64,000 nucleotides of DNA from the NCBI RefSeq assembly GCF_030246945.1, contig NZ_CP126742.1, positions 310,001-374,000 of the forward strand, given 5' to 3'. The notes under the pieces were generated by a model. That model had not been told where the DNA came from. It did not search any database and was given only the letters and a program-made list of their open reading frames with translations. The stretch is from Microbacterium sp. zg-Y1090 (lineage in GTDB: Bacteria > Actinomycetota > Actinomycetes > Actinomycetales > Microbacteriaceae). Below are positions 51,200 to 60,668 of the stretch, in pieces (the stretch's first letter is position 1; each line of letters opens with the position of its first letter). The position numbers were made by a program, and so were the translations under genes.

Positions 51200-51974
51200 C
51201 GGACTGCGACGCCCGGCGCGGGTCGCGCTGCAGGCGCCGCCGTTCCCGTCGCCCCGCGGCGCACCGCCACTGACGCTCAGCGATGCTCTCCTCGGACAGG
51301 TTGACCGCGAGGCCGTGGAACGCCCAGTTGACGCGTCGGCGGAAGCCCGCCATCGAATCGAACGGGCGGGCGGAGACCCCGACTCGCAGCTCGCGGTCGA
51401 ACTCCACGCCCATGTCGGGCTGCAGCGCGAAGCTGATCTCGAGGTCGTCGTGCATCCTCGGGTCGTCCATGTGCAGGTGGGGGCGCAGCGTCTGCCACGC
51501 CTCGCGCCGCAGCGCGAAGTTCGACCCGAACACCGGCACGTGCCCCATCACCAGCCGCATCGACCAGAAGTAGCCGCCCAGGTAGGCGTATCGGCCGAGC
51601 ACGCGCCGCGGCCAGGTGCCGCCGTAGAACCGGCCGGTGCCCGTGATGCCGGTGAGCGTCGGGTCGTCGTCGAACCGCTGCTCCAGGCGCGCGATCCACT
51701 CGCGGGACGGGATGGAGTCGGCATCCAGTCGCCCGATGATGTCGCCCTCGGCCGCGTCGAATCCGGCGGCCGTTGCGCGCAGCACGCCGGGGCGCGGCTC
51801 GTCGACCACGCGGGCACCGGCGGCGCGGGCGACCGCCGCGGTGTCATCGCTGGAGCCGTTGTCGACGACGATGACCTCGTCGGGCTTGCGGGTCTGCACA
51901 GCGAGTGCGGCGAGGCAGTGCCGCAGCATGCGCGCATCATCGCGGGAGGGGATCACGACGCTGATGGTGCTCAT
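51165..51974 (-). CDS. Family 2 glycosyltransferase
   Basis: A 269-residue GT-A fold enzyme: SVVIPSRDDARMLRHCLAALAVQT, VDNGSSDDT, DADSIPSREW (DxD-like metal site), and DDLEISFAL as the base region. It transfers sugar from a nucleotide sugar to an unknown acceptor, probably a cell-envelope glycan. The basic tail (RRERRRLQRDPRRASQ) is unusual and overlaps the neighbouring gene. ATG at 51974; TAGGCT 8 nt upstream suggests a very short or absent leader. Confidence 0.85.
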   Translation of the reverse strand: MSTISVVIPSRDDARMLRHCLAALAVQTRKPDEVIVVDNGSSDDTAAVARAAGARVVDEPRPGVLRATAAGFDAAEGDIIGRLDADSIPSREWIARLEQRFDDDPTLTGITGTGRFYGGTWPRRVLGRYAYLGGYFWSMRLVMGHVPVFGSNFALRREAWQTLRPHLHMDDPRMHDDLEISFALQPDMGVEFDRELRVGVSARPFDSMAGFRRRVNWAFHGLAVNLSEESIAERQWRCAAGRRERRRLQRDPRRASQSVTRRSSPASLR

Positions 51975-52059
51975 GGCGCGTCAGCCTAGGGGTTCGCGGC
52001 CGCGTGGGGGAGGGGCTGGCGCCCCGACGCGCGGGTCCGGGCCGCGGGGGCGCCGGGGG

Positions 52060-52450
52060 TTTGGGTCGCGTGTCGGTTCCCGAACCCGGCTGCGACGGGG
52101 TTTGGGTCGCGTATCGGTTCCCGAACGGGGTGTGGCGGGGTTTGGGTCGCGTATCGGTTCCCGAACCCGGTGCCGCGCGGGCAGGCGGGGTTTGGGTCGC
52201 GTATCGGTTCCCGAACCCGGTGCCGCGGGCGCTCGCGGCGCTTCGGGTCGCGTATCGGTTCCCGAACCCGGTGCCGCGGGCGCTCGCGGCGCTTCGGGTC
52301 GCGTATCGGTTCCCGAACGGGGGTGTGGCGGGGTTTGGGTCGCGTATCGGTTCCCGAACCCGGTGCCGCGCGGGCAGGCGGGGTTTGGGTCGCGTATCGG
52401 TTCCCGAACGGGGGTGCGGCGGGGTTTGGGTCGCGTATCGGCTCCCGAAA
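52060..52450. repeat. Nine-copy array of a 26-bp imperfect palindrome
   Basis: Copies start at 52060, 52101, 52141, 52191, 52242, 52293, 52334, 52384 and 52425, at steps of 40-41 or 50-51 bp. Each has arms TTTGGG or TTCGGG and CCCGAA around the loop TCGCGTATCGGTT. In copies 5 and 6 the arms pair perfectly; in the others one G-T pair replaces a G-C pair. Spacers are of few types and themselves repeated. The array fills the spacer between cofE (its 3' side) and the glycosyltransferase (its 5' side), both read leftward. No gene is convincing here: frames crossing it only translate the repeats. Confidence 0.9.
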
Positions 52451-52498
52451 CGGAGTCAGGCGGATACGGAGTCAGGCGGGTACGGAGTCAAGCGGGTT
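52451..52498. repeat. Three tandem 16-bp repeats
   Basis: CGGAGTCAGGCGGATA, CGGAGTCAGGCGGGTA and CGGAGTCAAGCGGGTT lie head to tail directly after the palindrome array, 40 bp from the end of cofE. Confidence 0.85.
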
Positions 52499-52538
52499 CG
52501 GCGCTCGGTGGGACAGCGGCGGGGTCGGGCTCTGGTGC

Positions 52539-53306
52539 TCAGCGCGCGGCGGTGCCCGCCGCGAAGCCCGCGGCGTAGCCCTGCGCGTGGGCCTCGTCGG
52601 CGCCCAGGTGGAAGAAGTCGCGCTCGGCGGGGCGCACGATCGACCGCGCTCCCGGAAGATCCAGCGCACCGACGAGGTCGGCGCGCCCCCGCACCACCGC
52701 CACGGGACGCCGTGATGCCTTGCCTTTCACGAGGTCGGCGGCCGCGGCCAGTTCGTCGGCGACGCAGGGCATCGTCACGACGAGCGGACGGCCCTCGGCA
52801 TCGGTCTGCCCGCGGAGGTCCTCCATCACCGTGACGCCGGCGGCGCCGATCGCATGGTCGGTCTGCCCCTCCCGCCACGCGCGGCCGAGGGTGTCGGAGA
52901 CGATGATTCCCACGTGCGCGCCCAGTCGTTCGCGGAGTCCTGCCGCGATAGCGCGGGCCGAGGCGTCGGGATCCACCGGCAGCAGCAGCACCGTGCCGTG
53001 CGGGGTGTTCGAGGCATCGACGCCGGCGGCGGCGGAGACGATGCCGAGCCGGTTCTCGACGATGCGGGTGACATGACCGGATGCCGAGGTGCGCGAGGCC
53101 ACCAGCCGCACCGTCTCGGCGGTGATCGCGTCCTCTCGGTCGTCGGCGCGGATCATGCGTCCTTCTGCCTTGGACACGATCTTGGAGGTGACCACGAGGA
53201 TGTCGCCGTCGGCGAGGTCGCCGGCCGCGGCATCCGCGATGAGGGAGACGAGGTCATCCCCCGCGGCGACCTCGGGGATGCCGTCGAGGGCCCAGACCTG
53301 CAGCAC
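52539..53306 (-). CDS. cofE: Coenzyme F420-0:L-glutamate ligase (CofE-like, single domain)
   Basis: A 255-residue CofE-type ligase that adds glutamates to F420-0 with GTP. Signatures: [62 protein letters not shown] and [13 protein letters not shown]. In mycobacteria this domain is fused to an FMN reductase domain in FbiB; here it stands alone. The start is GTG at 53306, 5 bp after the acetyltransferase stop. It implies that the organism makes F420. Confidence 0.85.
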   Translation of the reverse strand: MLQVWALDGIPEVAAGDDLVSLIADAAAGDLADGDILVVTSKIVSKAEGRMIRADDREDAITAETVRLVASRTSASGHVTRIVENRLGIVSAAAGVDASNTPHGTVLLLPVDPDASARAIAAGLRERLGAHVGIIVSDTLGRAWREGQTDHAIGAAGVTVMEDLRGQTDAEGRPLVVTMPCVADELAAAADLVKGKASRRPVAVVRGRADLVGALDLPGARSIVRPAERDFFHLGADEAHAQGYAAGFAAGTAAR

Positions 53307-53311
53307 GGCGC

Positions 53312-53818
53312 TCAGCGGACGAAGCGGACTTCGGTCAGCATCTCGCCGAGGAAGGGCTCGGTGTGGCTCGCGCCGTCGAGGGTGAAGCCATTGCGCTCGT
53401 AGAAACGGTGCGCGCGCGGGTTGTCCTCGGCGACCCACAGGTAGGCCTGCTCGTCGGGGTGGATGGCTGCGTCGAACAGCCGCTGGCCCGTGCCGGTGCC
53501 GTGCCACGCGTCGAGAAGGTAGATGAAGTACAGCTCGCGGTTGCGTGGCGCGTCGCGGTCACGCGCAGGCCCGGAGCCGACGAAGCCGACGATCTCGCCG
53601 TCGGCGAGCGCGGCGTGCATGCGGAAGTCGGGGCCCTGCTCGGCCCAGTGGGTCCACAGCTCGGCGAGGCGGCGGGGAGAGACGTTCTCGAGGGCGGCCT
53701 TGCTGATGAGGTGGTCGTAGGTCTCGTGCCAGCAGGCGGCGTGCACTCGCCCGAGGGCCTCGGCGTCCACGTCGCGGACCGGACGGACGACGATGTCGGT
53801 CTGGGTCTCTGCATCCAT
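53312..53818 (-). CDS. GNAT family N-acetyltransferase
   Basis: A 168-residue GNAT protein with the acetyl-CoA loop region [15 protein letters not shown] and the terminal strand [17 protein letters not shown]. Substrate unknown. ATG at 53818 is preceded by TAGAGT at 6 nt, so the message is probably leaderless. Forms an operon with cofE. Confidence 0.88.
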   Translation of the reverse strand: MDAETQTDIVVRPVRDVDAEALGRVHAACWHETYDHLISKAALENVSPRRLAELWTHWAEQGPDFRMHAALADGEIVGFVGSGPARDRDAPRNRELYFIYLLDAWHGTGTGQRLFDAAIHPDEQAYLWVAEDNPRAHRFYERNGFTLDGASHTEPFLGEMLTEVRFVR

Positions 53819-54002
53819 GCGGGCACTCTACGCGGGGCGCGGGCCCCCGCGAAATCCGCGCGACGGCCGGTGTCGGGGCGTGACGGCGAGACGGGTTCGC
53901 GCGGTCGGCCGCCCCGGCAGCGCCGCGCGATCGCTGATGTCGTTGTGGGTTGCCCTGCACCGATTGCGACGTGGGCTGCCAGGCGCACTACCATCGCGCT
54001 TC

Positions 54003-54563
54003 GTGAACGTATGGTGGCGGACCCTTCTGACGATCCTGCGCGCGAAGCGGGCACTGCGCCGCAAGGGGCGGATCGATCCGACCGCGGTCGGACGCGTGCG
54101 GCTGCGCACCCTGCCCACCGACATCGACCTGCTCGGTCACATGAACAACGGCCGCTACGCGTCGCTGTTCGACCTCGGCCGGTTCGACCTGCTCATCCGC
54201 ACCGGAGTGTGGGATCTGGTGAACAAGCAGGGCTGGTACGCCGTGGTCGCCAGCGAGACCATCTCATTCCGCAAGTCGCTCGGGCTGTGGCAGCGCTTCA
54301 CGGTCGAGTCGCGCCTGCACGGTCACGATGACAAGGCGGTGTACATGGTGCACCGCGCCGTCGTCGACGGGGAGATCTACGCCGAGATGCTGGTGCGCGC
54401 CCGCTTCCTGAAGCGCGGGGGAGGGCTCGTGCCGATGGAGGAGCTGTTCGAGGCTCTGCACCGCCCCGACAATCTGCCGCCTCTCGAACCGTGGGTCGTC
54501 GACTGGGCCGCGGCATCCGCTCTGCCGTCGACGAAGAGCCCCGCCCCCAGCGTCTGGTCCTGA
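54003..54563 (+). CDS. THEM6/4HBT-type acyl-CoA thioesterase
   Basis: A 186-residue hotdog thioesterase: TDIDLLGHMNNGRYASLFDLGRFDLLIRTG and VVASETISFRKSL. The first ~25 residues (VNVWWRTLLTILRAKRALRRKG) form a short hydrophobic then basic segment that may touch the membrane. GTG at 54003; a TACCAT box lies 8 nt upstream. Divergent from the acetyltransferase gene. Substrate unknown. Confidence 0.8.
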   Translation: MNVWWRTLLTILRAKRALRRKGRIDPTAVGRVRLRTLPTDIDLLGHMNNGRYASLFDLGRFDLLIRTGVWDLVNKQGWYAVVASETISFRKSLGLWQRFTVESRLHGHDDKAVYMVHRAVVDGEIYAEMLVRARFLKRGGGLVPMEELFEALHRPDNLPPLEPWVVDWAAASALPSTKSPAPSVWS

Positions 54564-54610
54564 CCGCCGCGACGCGGCTCGGCAACCGCCCCGCGACGGC
54601 AGCGCGGACC

Positions 54611-54616
54611 TAGGCT
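54611..54616 (+). promoter_or_regulatory. -10 box of leaderless putA
   Basis: TAGGCT, six bases, then ATG at 54623; no ribosome binding site. The spacing predicts a leaderless putA message. Confidence 0.55.
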
Positions 54617-54622
54617 GGGCGC

Positions 54623-57600
54623 ATGTCGCAGACCTACGAGGACCGGCAGCGCTCGGACATCCACCCCTTGGCCGAGGAAGCAGTGGAGCTCGCCCAGCGC
54701 TGGGTGCGCGAAGCCGCCGCCGCCGATGTCGATCCCGCCGCCGCACGACTGGCCGGTGTGCTGAAGGACCCGCAGGGGCTGCCGTTCACGATCGGCTTCG
54801 TCGACGGGGTGATGCGGCCGGAAAGCCTGTCCGCCGCGGCATCGCAGCTGGGGCGCATCGCTCCCCTGGTTCCGCAGTTCCTCCCGTGGTATCTGCGCAC
54901 GGCGGTGCGGGCAGGCGGCGCGGTCGCGCCGGTGCTGCCGAGCCCCGTCGTCCCCATCGCCCGGCGCGTGCTGCGCGAGATGGTGGGGCACCTGGTCGTC
55001 GACGCGCGTCCCGACAAGCTCGGCAAAGCCATCGCCCGCATCCGCGAGAGCGGGGCGCGACTGAACCTGAACCTGCTCGGCGAGGCCGTACTCGGCGAGG
55101 GCGAGGCGGGCCGCCGGCGCGACGGCATCCACGAGCTGATCCGCCGGGACGACGTCGACTACGTCTCGGTGAAGGTCTCGGCGATCACCCCGCGCATCTC
55201 GATGTGGGCCTTCGAGCAGACCGTCGAGACGGTCGTCGAGCGTCTGCTGCCGCTGTACCTCTCCGCGGCCGAGGACGGCACGTTCATCAACCTCGATATG
55301 GAGGAGTACCGCGACCTCGACCTGACCATCGCGGTGTTCACCCGCCTGCTCGAGGACGAGCGGCTGCAGGGGCTCGAAGCCGGCATCGTGCTGCAGGCGT
55401 ACCTGCCCGATGCGCTCCCCGCGCTGCAGGAGCTCACGGCGTGGGCGCGCGAGCGGGTGGGAGCGGGTGGCGCCCGCATCAAGGTGCGCCTGGTCAAGGG
55501 GGCGAACCTCGCGATGGAGCGGGTGGATGCCACGATGCACGACTGGCCGCTCGCCACGTACGACAGCAAGCTCGACACCGACGCCAACTACCTGCGCTGC
55601 CTCGACTGGGCCCTGCACCCGGACCGCACGGCTGCGGTGCGCCTGGGAGTGGCCGGGCACAACCTCTTCGACATCGCCTATGCGTGGCTGCTCGCCGGTG
55701 AGCGGGGGGTGCGCGCCGACGTCGACGTCGAGATGCTGCTGGGCATGGCGCAGGGCCAGGTGCAGGCCGTCGCCCGCGAGGTCGGACCCGTGCTGCTCTA
55801 CGTGCCGGTCGTACGGCCCGACGAGTTCGATGTGGCCATCAGCTATCTCGTGCGCCGGCTGGAGGAGAACGCCTCGAGCGAGAACTTCCTCTCCGCCGCG
55901 TTCGAGCTCGCCGACGACGCATCGCTGTTCGACCGGGAGCGCGATCGGTTCCTGGACTCCCTCGACCGCAGCGCGGACCCCACCCTCGACATCGGGCCGC
56001 ACCGGGTGCAGGACCGCACCGTGGATCCCGTGCCGCGCCTGCGCAGCATCCTGCGCGATGCCCCCGGCCGCGATGGCGCCGAAGAGGGAGGACTGACCCA
56101 AGCAGTGCTCGGCATCGCCCGCGGCGGCGGGCCGGACGAGACCACCCCGATGGAGCCGATCGCCGAGGCGCTGCGGTTCGGCGGGGAGGAGTTCGTCGAG
56201 ACGGCGGTGTTCGCCCCGCGCGAGACCCGCCGGGCACTCGGGGCGCCCGGCTTCCGCAACGCCGCCGACACCGACCCGGCCGTCGCGGTCAACCGCGCGT
56301 GGGCGAGCTCGGTGCTGGAGCGCATCGAGGTCAGCGCCGCGGGAGATGCCACGCTCGACGCCGCCCGCCTCACCGACGTCGGCTCGCTGGAGCGCGTGAT
56401 GGCGACGGTCGCCGAGGCGGCCGGACCGTGGGGGGCGCTCGCCGCCGCCGATCGCGCCGCCGTGCTCATCGCCGCAGGACGTGCGCTCGAGGCCCGCCGT
56501 GCGGAGCTCATCGAGGTCGCCGCCTCGGAGACCGGCAAGGTGTTCGCCGAGGCCGACGTCGAGGTGAGCGAGGCCGTGGACTTCGCGCATTACTACGCGG
56601 CGACGGCCCGCGAACTCGACCGCGTGAGCGGCGCCGTGTTCGAGCCGACTCGGGTGACCGTCGTCGCCCCGCCCTGGAACTTCCCGGTCGCCATCCCCGC
56701 CGGCGGGGTGCTGGCGGCGCTCGCCGCCGGATCCGGCGTCGTGTTCAAGCCGGCGCCGCAGGCGCGCCGCTGCGCCGCGGTGGTCGTCGAGGCGCTGTGG
56801 GCGGCGGGCGTTCCGCGAGACGTCCTCGCTCTCGTCGACGTCGAGGAGGGCGAGCTCGGCCGCCAGCTCATCTCCCACCCCGCCGTGGACCGCGTCATCC
56901 TCACCGGATCATGGGAGACCGCGGCGCTGTTCCGCTCCTGGCGCCCTGCGCTTCCGCTGCTGGCCGAGACCAGCGGCAAGAACGCCATGATCATCACGCC
57001 CAGCGCCGATCTCGACCTCGCGGTCGCCGATCTGGTGCGCAGCGCGTTCGGCCACGCCGGGCAGAAGTGCTCTGCGGCCTCGCTCGCGATCCTCGTCGGT
57101 CCGGTGGGGCGCTCGCAGCGGTTCGCCCGCCAACTGGTGGATGCCACGCGCTCGCTGCGTGTGGGGCCGCCCACCGATCCGCGCGCCGAGGTCGGGCCGC
57201 TCGTGCAGGCCCCCGAGGGCAAGCTCGCGTGGGCGCTGACGACCCTCGAGGAGGGGGAGAAGTGGCTCGTCGAGCCGCGCCGCCTCGACGACGTGGCGCC
57301 CGAGTACGCCGGACGGCTGTGGACGCCCGGCATCCGCGTGGGCGTGCAGCCGGGCTCGCGCACGCACCTGGAGGAGTTCTTCGGGCCGGTGCTCGGCGTG
57401 ATGCACGCCTCGTCGCTGACGCAGGCCATCGAGCTGCAGAACGCGGTGGCGTACGGCCTCACCGCCGGGCTGTACACGCAGGCGCCGGGAGACCTCGCGC
57501 TGTGGCTCGACCGGGTGCAGGCGGGAAACCTCTACGTCAACCGCGGCATCACCGGCGCCATCGTGCAGCGCCAGCCGTTCGGCGGCTGGAAGCGCTCGTC

Positions 57601-58357
57601 CGTCGGGGCGGGCGCAAAGGCCGGTGGGCCCAACTACCTCATCGGCCTCGGCAGCTGGCGGCCGTCGTCGGGCAGCGCGCAGTCGTCGACACTGCACCTG
57701 CGCGGCCTGGATTCACGCATTACGACCCTCATCGAGGCTTCCCAGCCGACGCTCGATTACGAGGGTTTCGACTGGCTGCGCCGTGCGGCGCTGTCGGATG
57801 CGATCGCGTGGGACCGCGAGTTCGGCCACGTCCGCGACGTCTCGGAACTGGGGGTGGAGCGCAATCTCTTCCGCTACCGCCCGGTCGACGGCGTCGCGGT
57901 GCGGGCGGCGGCGGACGCCACCTGGCAGGCGGTGCTGCGGGTGGTGATCGCCGGCATCCGCGCGGGTACCCCGATGACGCTGAGCGCGCCGGTGGGACTG
58001 CCCGCCGCGGTGAGACGCACGCTCGGCGATCTGCGGGTGCCGGTGTTCCTCGAGACCGACGAGCAGTGGCTGCAGCGCATGACCGGAGTCGGCCAGTCGA
58101 CGCCCGACGACCCGATCGAGGGTGAGATCGTCGCCCGCCCCTCGCGCGCGCGTCTGGTCGGCCCTCGCGAGTCGATCGCGACACTGCACCGCGCGCTGGG
58201 AGCGGCCGTGGACGGCGACCCCGACCTGGCCGTCTACGACAACGAGGTCACCACGGCCGGGCGGCTCGAGATGCTCCCGTTCCTGCAGGAGCAGTCGATC
58301 ACCATCACGGCCCACCGGTTCGGCAACCCCGACCCCTGGAGCGAAGCGGTCATCTGA
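54623..58357 (+). CDS. putA: Bifunctional proline dehydrogenase/L-glutamate gamma-semialdehyde dehydrogenase
   Basis: A 1244-residue PutA that oxidises proline to glutamate in two steps with substrate channelling. Proline dehydrogenase barrel at residues ~40-440 (NLDMEEYRDLDLTIAVF, RIKVRLVKGANLAMER). P5C dehydrogenase at ~500-1020: PWNFPVAIPAGG, catalytic Glu782 in LAETSGKN and Cys816 in GQKCSAAS. A further ~200 residues follow, as in longer PutA forms. No DNA-binding domain is seen at the N-terminus, so it does not regulate itself. It receives glutamate semialdehyde also from ornithine aminotransferase encoded at 59436. Confidence 0.95.
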   Translation: MSQTYEDRQRSDIHPLAEEAVELAQRWVREAAAADVDPAAARLAGVLKDPQGLPFTIGFVDGVMRPESLSAAASQLGRIAPLVPQFLPWYLRTAVRAGGAVAPVLPSPVVPIARRVLREMVGHLVVDARPDKLGKAIARIRESGARLNLNLLGEAVLGEGEAGRRRDGIHELIRRDDVDYVSVKVSAITPRISMWAFEQTVETVVERLLPLYLSAAEDGTFINLDMEEYRDLDLTIAVFTRLLEDERLQGLEAGIVLQAYLPDALPALQELTAWARERVGAGGARIKVRLVKGANLAMERVDATMHDWPLATYDSKLDTDANYLRCLDWALHPDRTAAVRLGVAGHNLFDIAYAWLLAGERGVRADVDVEMLLGMAQGQVQAVAREVGPVLLYVPVVRPDEFDVAISYLVRRLEENASSENFLSAAFELADDASLFDRERDRFLDSLDRSADPTLDIGPHRVQDRTVDPVPRLRSILRDAPGRDGAEEGGLTQAVLGIARGGGPDETTPMEPIAEALRFGGEEFVETAVFAPRETRRALGAPGFRNAADTDPAVAVNRAWASSVLERIEVSAAGDATLDAARLTDVGSLERVMATVAEAAGPWGALAAADRAAVLIAAGRALEARRAELIEVAASETGKVFAEADVEVSEAVDFAHYYAATARELDRVSGAVFEPTRVTVVAPPWNFPVAIPAGGVLAALAAGSGVVFKPAPQARRCAAVVVEALWAAGVPRDVLALVDVEEGELGRQLISHPAVDRVILTGSWETAALFRSWRPALPLLAETSGKNAMIITPSADLDLAVADLVRSAFGHAGQKCSAASLAILVGPVGRSQRFARQLVDATRSLRVGPPTDPRAEVGPLVQAPEGKLAWALTTLEEGEKWLVEPRRLDDVAPEYAGRLWTPGIRVGVQPGSRTHLEEFFGPVLGVMHASSLTQAIELQNAVAYGLTAGLYTQAPGDLALWLDRVQAGNLYVNRGITGAIVQRQPFGGWKRSSVGAGAKAGGPNYLIGLGSWRPSSGSAQSSTLHLRGLDSRITTLIEASQPTLDYEGFDWLRRAALSDAIAWDREFGHVRDVSELGVERNLFRYRPVDGVAVRAAADATWQAVLRVVIAGIRAGTPMTLSAPVGLPAAVRRTLGDLRVPVFLETDEQWLQRMTGVGQSTPDDPIEGEIVARPSRARLVGPRESIATLHRALGAAVDGDPDLAVYDNEVTTAGRLEMLPFLQEQSITITAHRFGNPDPWSEAVI

Positions 58358-58534
58358 CGGCGGCGGCCGAGGGCGGGGCGGTCGCCGGCGCGGATCGCCG
58401 AGCAGCGCGGCATCCGTCGTGTGACAATGGTCGCGGCGTGTCCGGATCGCCCCTCGCCCTCGCCGCACCGTCGCGGCGGAGCCTGGGCCACCGGACCAGG
58501 AGGACAGCGTCCGCCACCTTCGCGAAGGAGCACA

Positions 58535-59434
58535 ATGTCCACGCAGCCCACTACCCTCGCCACGGATGCCGGCGCGCAGCCGGGCGCGCAGCCCGCCGCG
58601 CCGGAGCGCATCGCCCAGCACCGCCGCTACCTCATGTGCCGGCCGGAGTACTTCACCGTGAGCTACCGGATCAACCCCTGGATGGAACCGGGGCGACCCA
58701 CCGACACCGCGCGCGCGCTGTCGCAGTGGCAGGACCTGTACGACACGTACGTGCGGCTCGGGCACGACGTCGAGCTGATCGACCCGGTGCCGGGCCTTCC
58801 CGACATGGTCTACACGGCCAACGGCGGCTTCGTCGTCGGAGGTCGCGCGCTGGGCGTGCGGTTCCGCGTGGCCGAACGGCGCGGCGAGGAGCGCGCGTTC
58901 ATGGACTGGTTCGCCGCCAACGGGTTCGAGGTCATCGAGCCGGTCGAGGTGCAGGAGGGGGAGGGTGACTTCCTGCTCGTGGGCGACACCGTGCTCGCCG
59001 GTACGGGCTTCCGTTCCGACGGAGCCAGCCACCGCGAGGTCGCCGACGTGTTCGGTCGTGAGGTGGTGAGCCTGACACTCGTCGACCCGCGCTTTTACCA
59101 CCTCGACACCGCCCTGGCAGTGCTCGACCCGGTGGAGGGCGAGGGAGGCGTTCCGCGCGCGAACATCGCCTACCTGCCGACGGCGTTCGACGACGCTTCG
59201 CGGGCCGTGCTCGCCGAGCGCTACCCCGACGCGATCCTCGTGGACGACGCCGACGGGGCGGTGTTCGGCCTCAACACCGCCAGCGACGGCCGCAACGTCA
59301 TCGTCTCGCCGCGAGCCCACGGGTTCATCGCCCAGCTGCGGGAGCGCGGCTACACGCCGGTGACCGTCGACCTGTCCGAGCTGCTGCTGGGTGGCGGCGG
59401 CATCAAGTGCTGCACCCTCGAGCTGAGGAGCTGA
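58535..59434 (+). CDS. DDAH/amidinohydrolase family protein
   Basis: A 299-residue member of the guanidino-modifying superfamily, nearest to dimethylarginine dimethylaminohydrolase: MCRPEYFTVSYRINPWM at the start, catalytic His in YHLDTALAVLD and Cys in GGGGIKCCTLEL. It would hydrolyse methylated arginine or arginine to citrulline, or a related reaction giving ornithine. ATG at 58535 follows GAAGGAG. One base separates it from rocD, which suggests an arginine-to-glutamate route with rocD and putA. Confidence 0.85.
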   Translation: MSTQPTTLATDAGAQPGAQPAAPERIAQHRRYLMCRPEYFTVSYRINPWMEPGRPTDTARALSQWQDLYDTYVRLGHDVELIDPVPGLPDMVYTANGGFVVGGRALGVRFRVAERRGEERAFMDWFAANGFEVIEPVEVQEGEGDFLLVGDTVLAGTGFRSDGASHREVADVFGREVVSLTLVDPRFYHLDTALAVLDPVEGEGGVPRANIAYLPTAFDDASRAVLAERYPDAILVDDADGAVFGLNTASDGRNVIVSPRAHGFIAQLRERGYTPVTVDLSELLLGGGGIKCCTLELRS

Positions 59435-59435
59435 C

Positions 59436-60668
59436 ATGACCGACGCACCCGCTTCGCCCCTCCACACCGAGCCCACCGCGGCACGGATCATCGCCGCCGA
59501 GGACGCCCACGTCGCCCACACCTACCACCCCCTCCCGGTCGTCGTGGCCGAGGGCGAGGGATCGTGGGTCACCGACACCGAGGGCAAGCGCTACCTCGAC
59601 CTGCTCTCGGCCTACTCCGCGCTGAACTTCGGCCACCGGCATCCCGACCTCGTCGCTGCCGCCACCGCTCAGCTCGGCCGACTGACCCTCACCAGCCGCG
59701 CCTTCCACAACGACCAGCTCGGACCGTTCGCCGAGGCGCTCGCCGCTCTGTGCGGCAAGGATCTGGTGCTGCCGATGAACACCGGCGCCGAGGCCGTCGA
59801 GACCGGCATCAAGGTGGCCCGTGCGTGGGCGTACCGGGTCAAGGGCGTGCCGGCCGACAGCGCCACCGTCATCGTCGCCGACGGCAACTTCCACGGCCGC
59901 ACGACCACGATCGTCGGATTCAGCGACGACCCCGTCGCCCACGACGACTTCGGGCCCTACGCCCCCGGTTTCGTCTCGGTGCCCTACGGGGATGCCGCGG
60001 CGATCGAAGCGGCGATCGACGACACCACGGCGGCGGTTCTGCTGGAGCCGATCCAGGGCGAAGCCGGGGTCATCGTGCCGCCGGCGGGCTACCTGGCGGC
60101 GGTGCGGGAGATCTGCACCCGGCGCGGCGTGCTGTTCATCGCCGATGAGATCCAGTCCGGCCTCGGCCGCGCCGGCACCACGTTCGCCTGCGACCGCGAA
60201 GACGTCGTGCCCGACCTGTACCTGCTGGGCAAGGCGCTCGGCGGCGGCATCGTGCCGGTGTCTGCCGTCGTGGGAGACCGCGGCGTGCTGGGAGTGCTGC
60301 GCCCCGGCGAGCACGGGTCGACCTTCGGGGGCAACCCGCTGGCGGCGGCGGTCGGCCGCCGGGTGGTGGAGCTTCTCGCGACCGGCAGGCTGCAGCAGCG
60401 GGCAGCGGCGCTCGGCGAGCACCTGGAGGCCGCGCTCACGCCGTTGATCGGCCACGGGGTGACCGCCGTGCGCGTCGCCGGGCTCTGGGCGGGTGTCGAC
60501 ATCGACCCCGCGCACGGCACCGGCAGGGAGGTCGCCGAGCGGTTGCTCCTGCGCGGCGTGCTGGCCAAGGACACGCACGGGCAGACCATCCGCCTGGCGC
60601 CGCCACTGGTGATCCGCGCGACCGAGCTGGACTGGGCGGTCGAGCAGCTCAAGGTCGCCCTGGGCTGA
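59436..60668 (+). CDS. rocD: Ornithine--oxo-acid aminotransferase
   Basis: A 410-residue class III PLP transaminase: YSALNFGHRHPDLV, NTGAEAVETGIKVARAW, EPIQGEAGVIVPP, DEIQSGLGRAG and the PLP Lys in LLGKALGGGIVPVSA. It turns ornithine into glutamate semialdehyde. ATG at 59436 follows GAGGAG in the end of the preceding gene. Confidence 0.93.
   Translation: MTDAPASPLHTEPTAARIIAAEDAHVAHTYHPLPVVVAEGEGSWVTDTEGKRYLDLLSAYSALNFGHRHPDLVAAATAQLGRLTLTSRAFHNDQLGPFAEALAALCGKDLVLPMNTGAEAVETGIKVARAWAYRVKGVPADSATVIVADGNFHGRTTTIVGFSDDPVAHDDFGPYAPGFVSVPYGDAAAIEAAIDDTTAAVLLEPIQGEAGVIVPPAGYLAAVREICTRRGVLFIADEIQSGLGRAGTTFACDREDVVPDLYLLGKALGGGIVPVSAVVGDRGVLGVLRPGEHGSTFGGNPLAAAVGRRVVELLATGRLQQRAAALGEHLEAALTPLIGHGVTAVRVAGLWAGVDIDPAHGTGREVAERLLLRGVLAKDTHGQTIRLAPPLVIRATELDWAVEQLKVALG

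Noticed and set aside
52060..52450. CRISPR array
   Set aside because: The spacers are short (about 15-25 bp), GC-rich, of a few repeated types and not unique; no cas genes are near.
51637..52834. Open frames on the plus strand through the palindrome array
   Set aside because: They only translate the repeats into Arg/Gly-rich peptides, cross into the antisense of the glycosyltransferase and cofE genes, and have no ribosome binding site.
54377..56878. 833-codon frame on the minus strand opposite putA
   Set aside because: Shadow of the PutA coding sequence; PutA motifs with catalytic residues are unambiguous.
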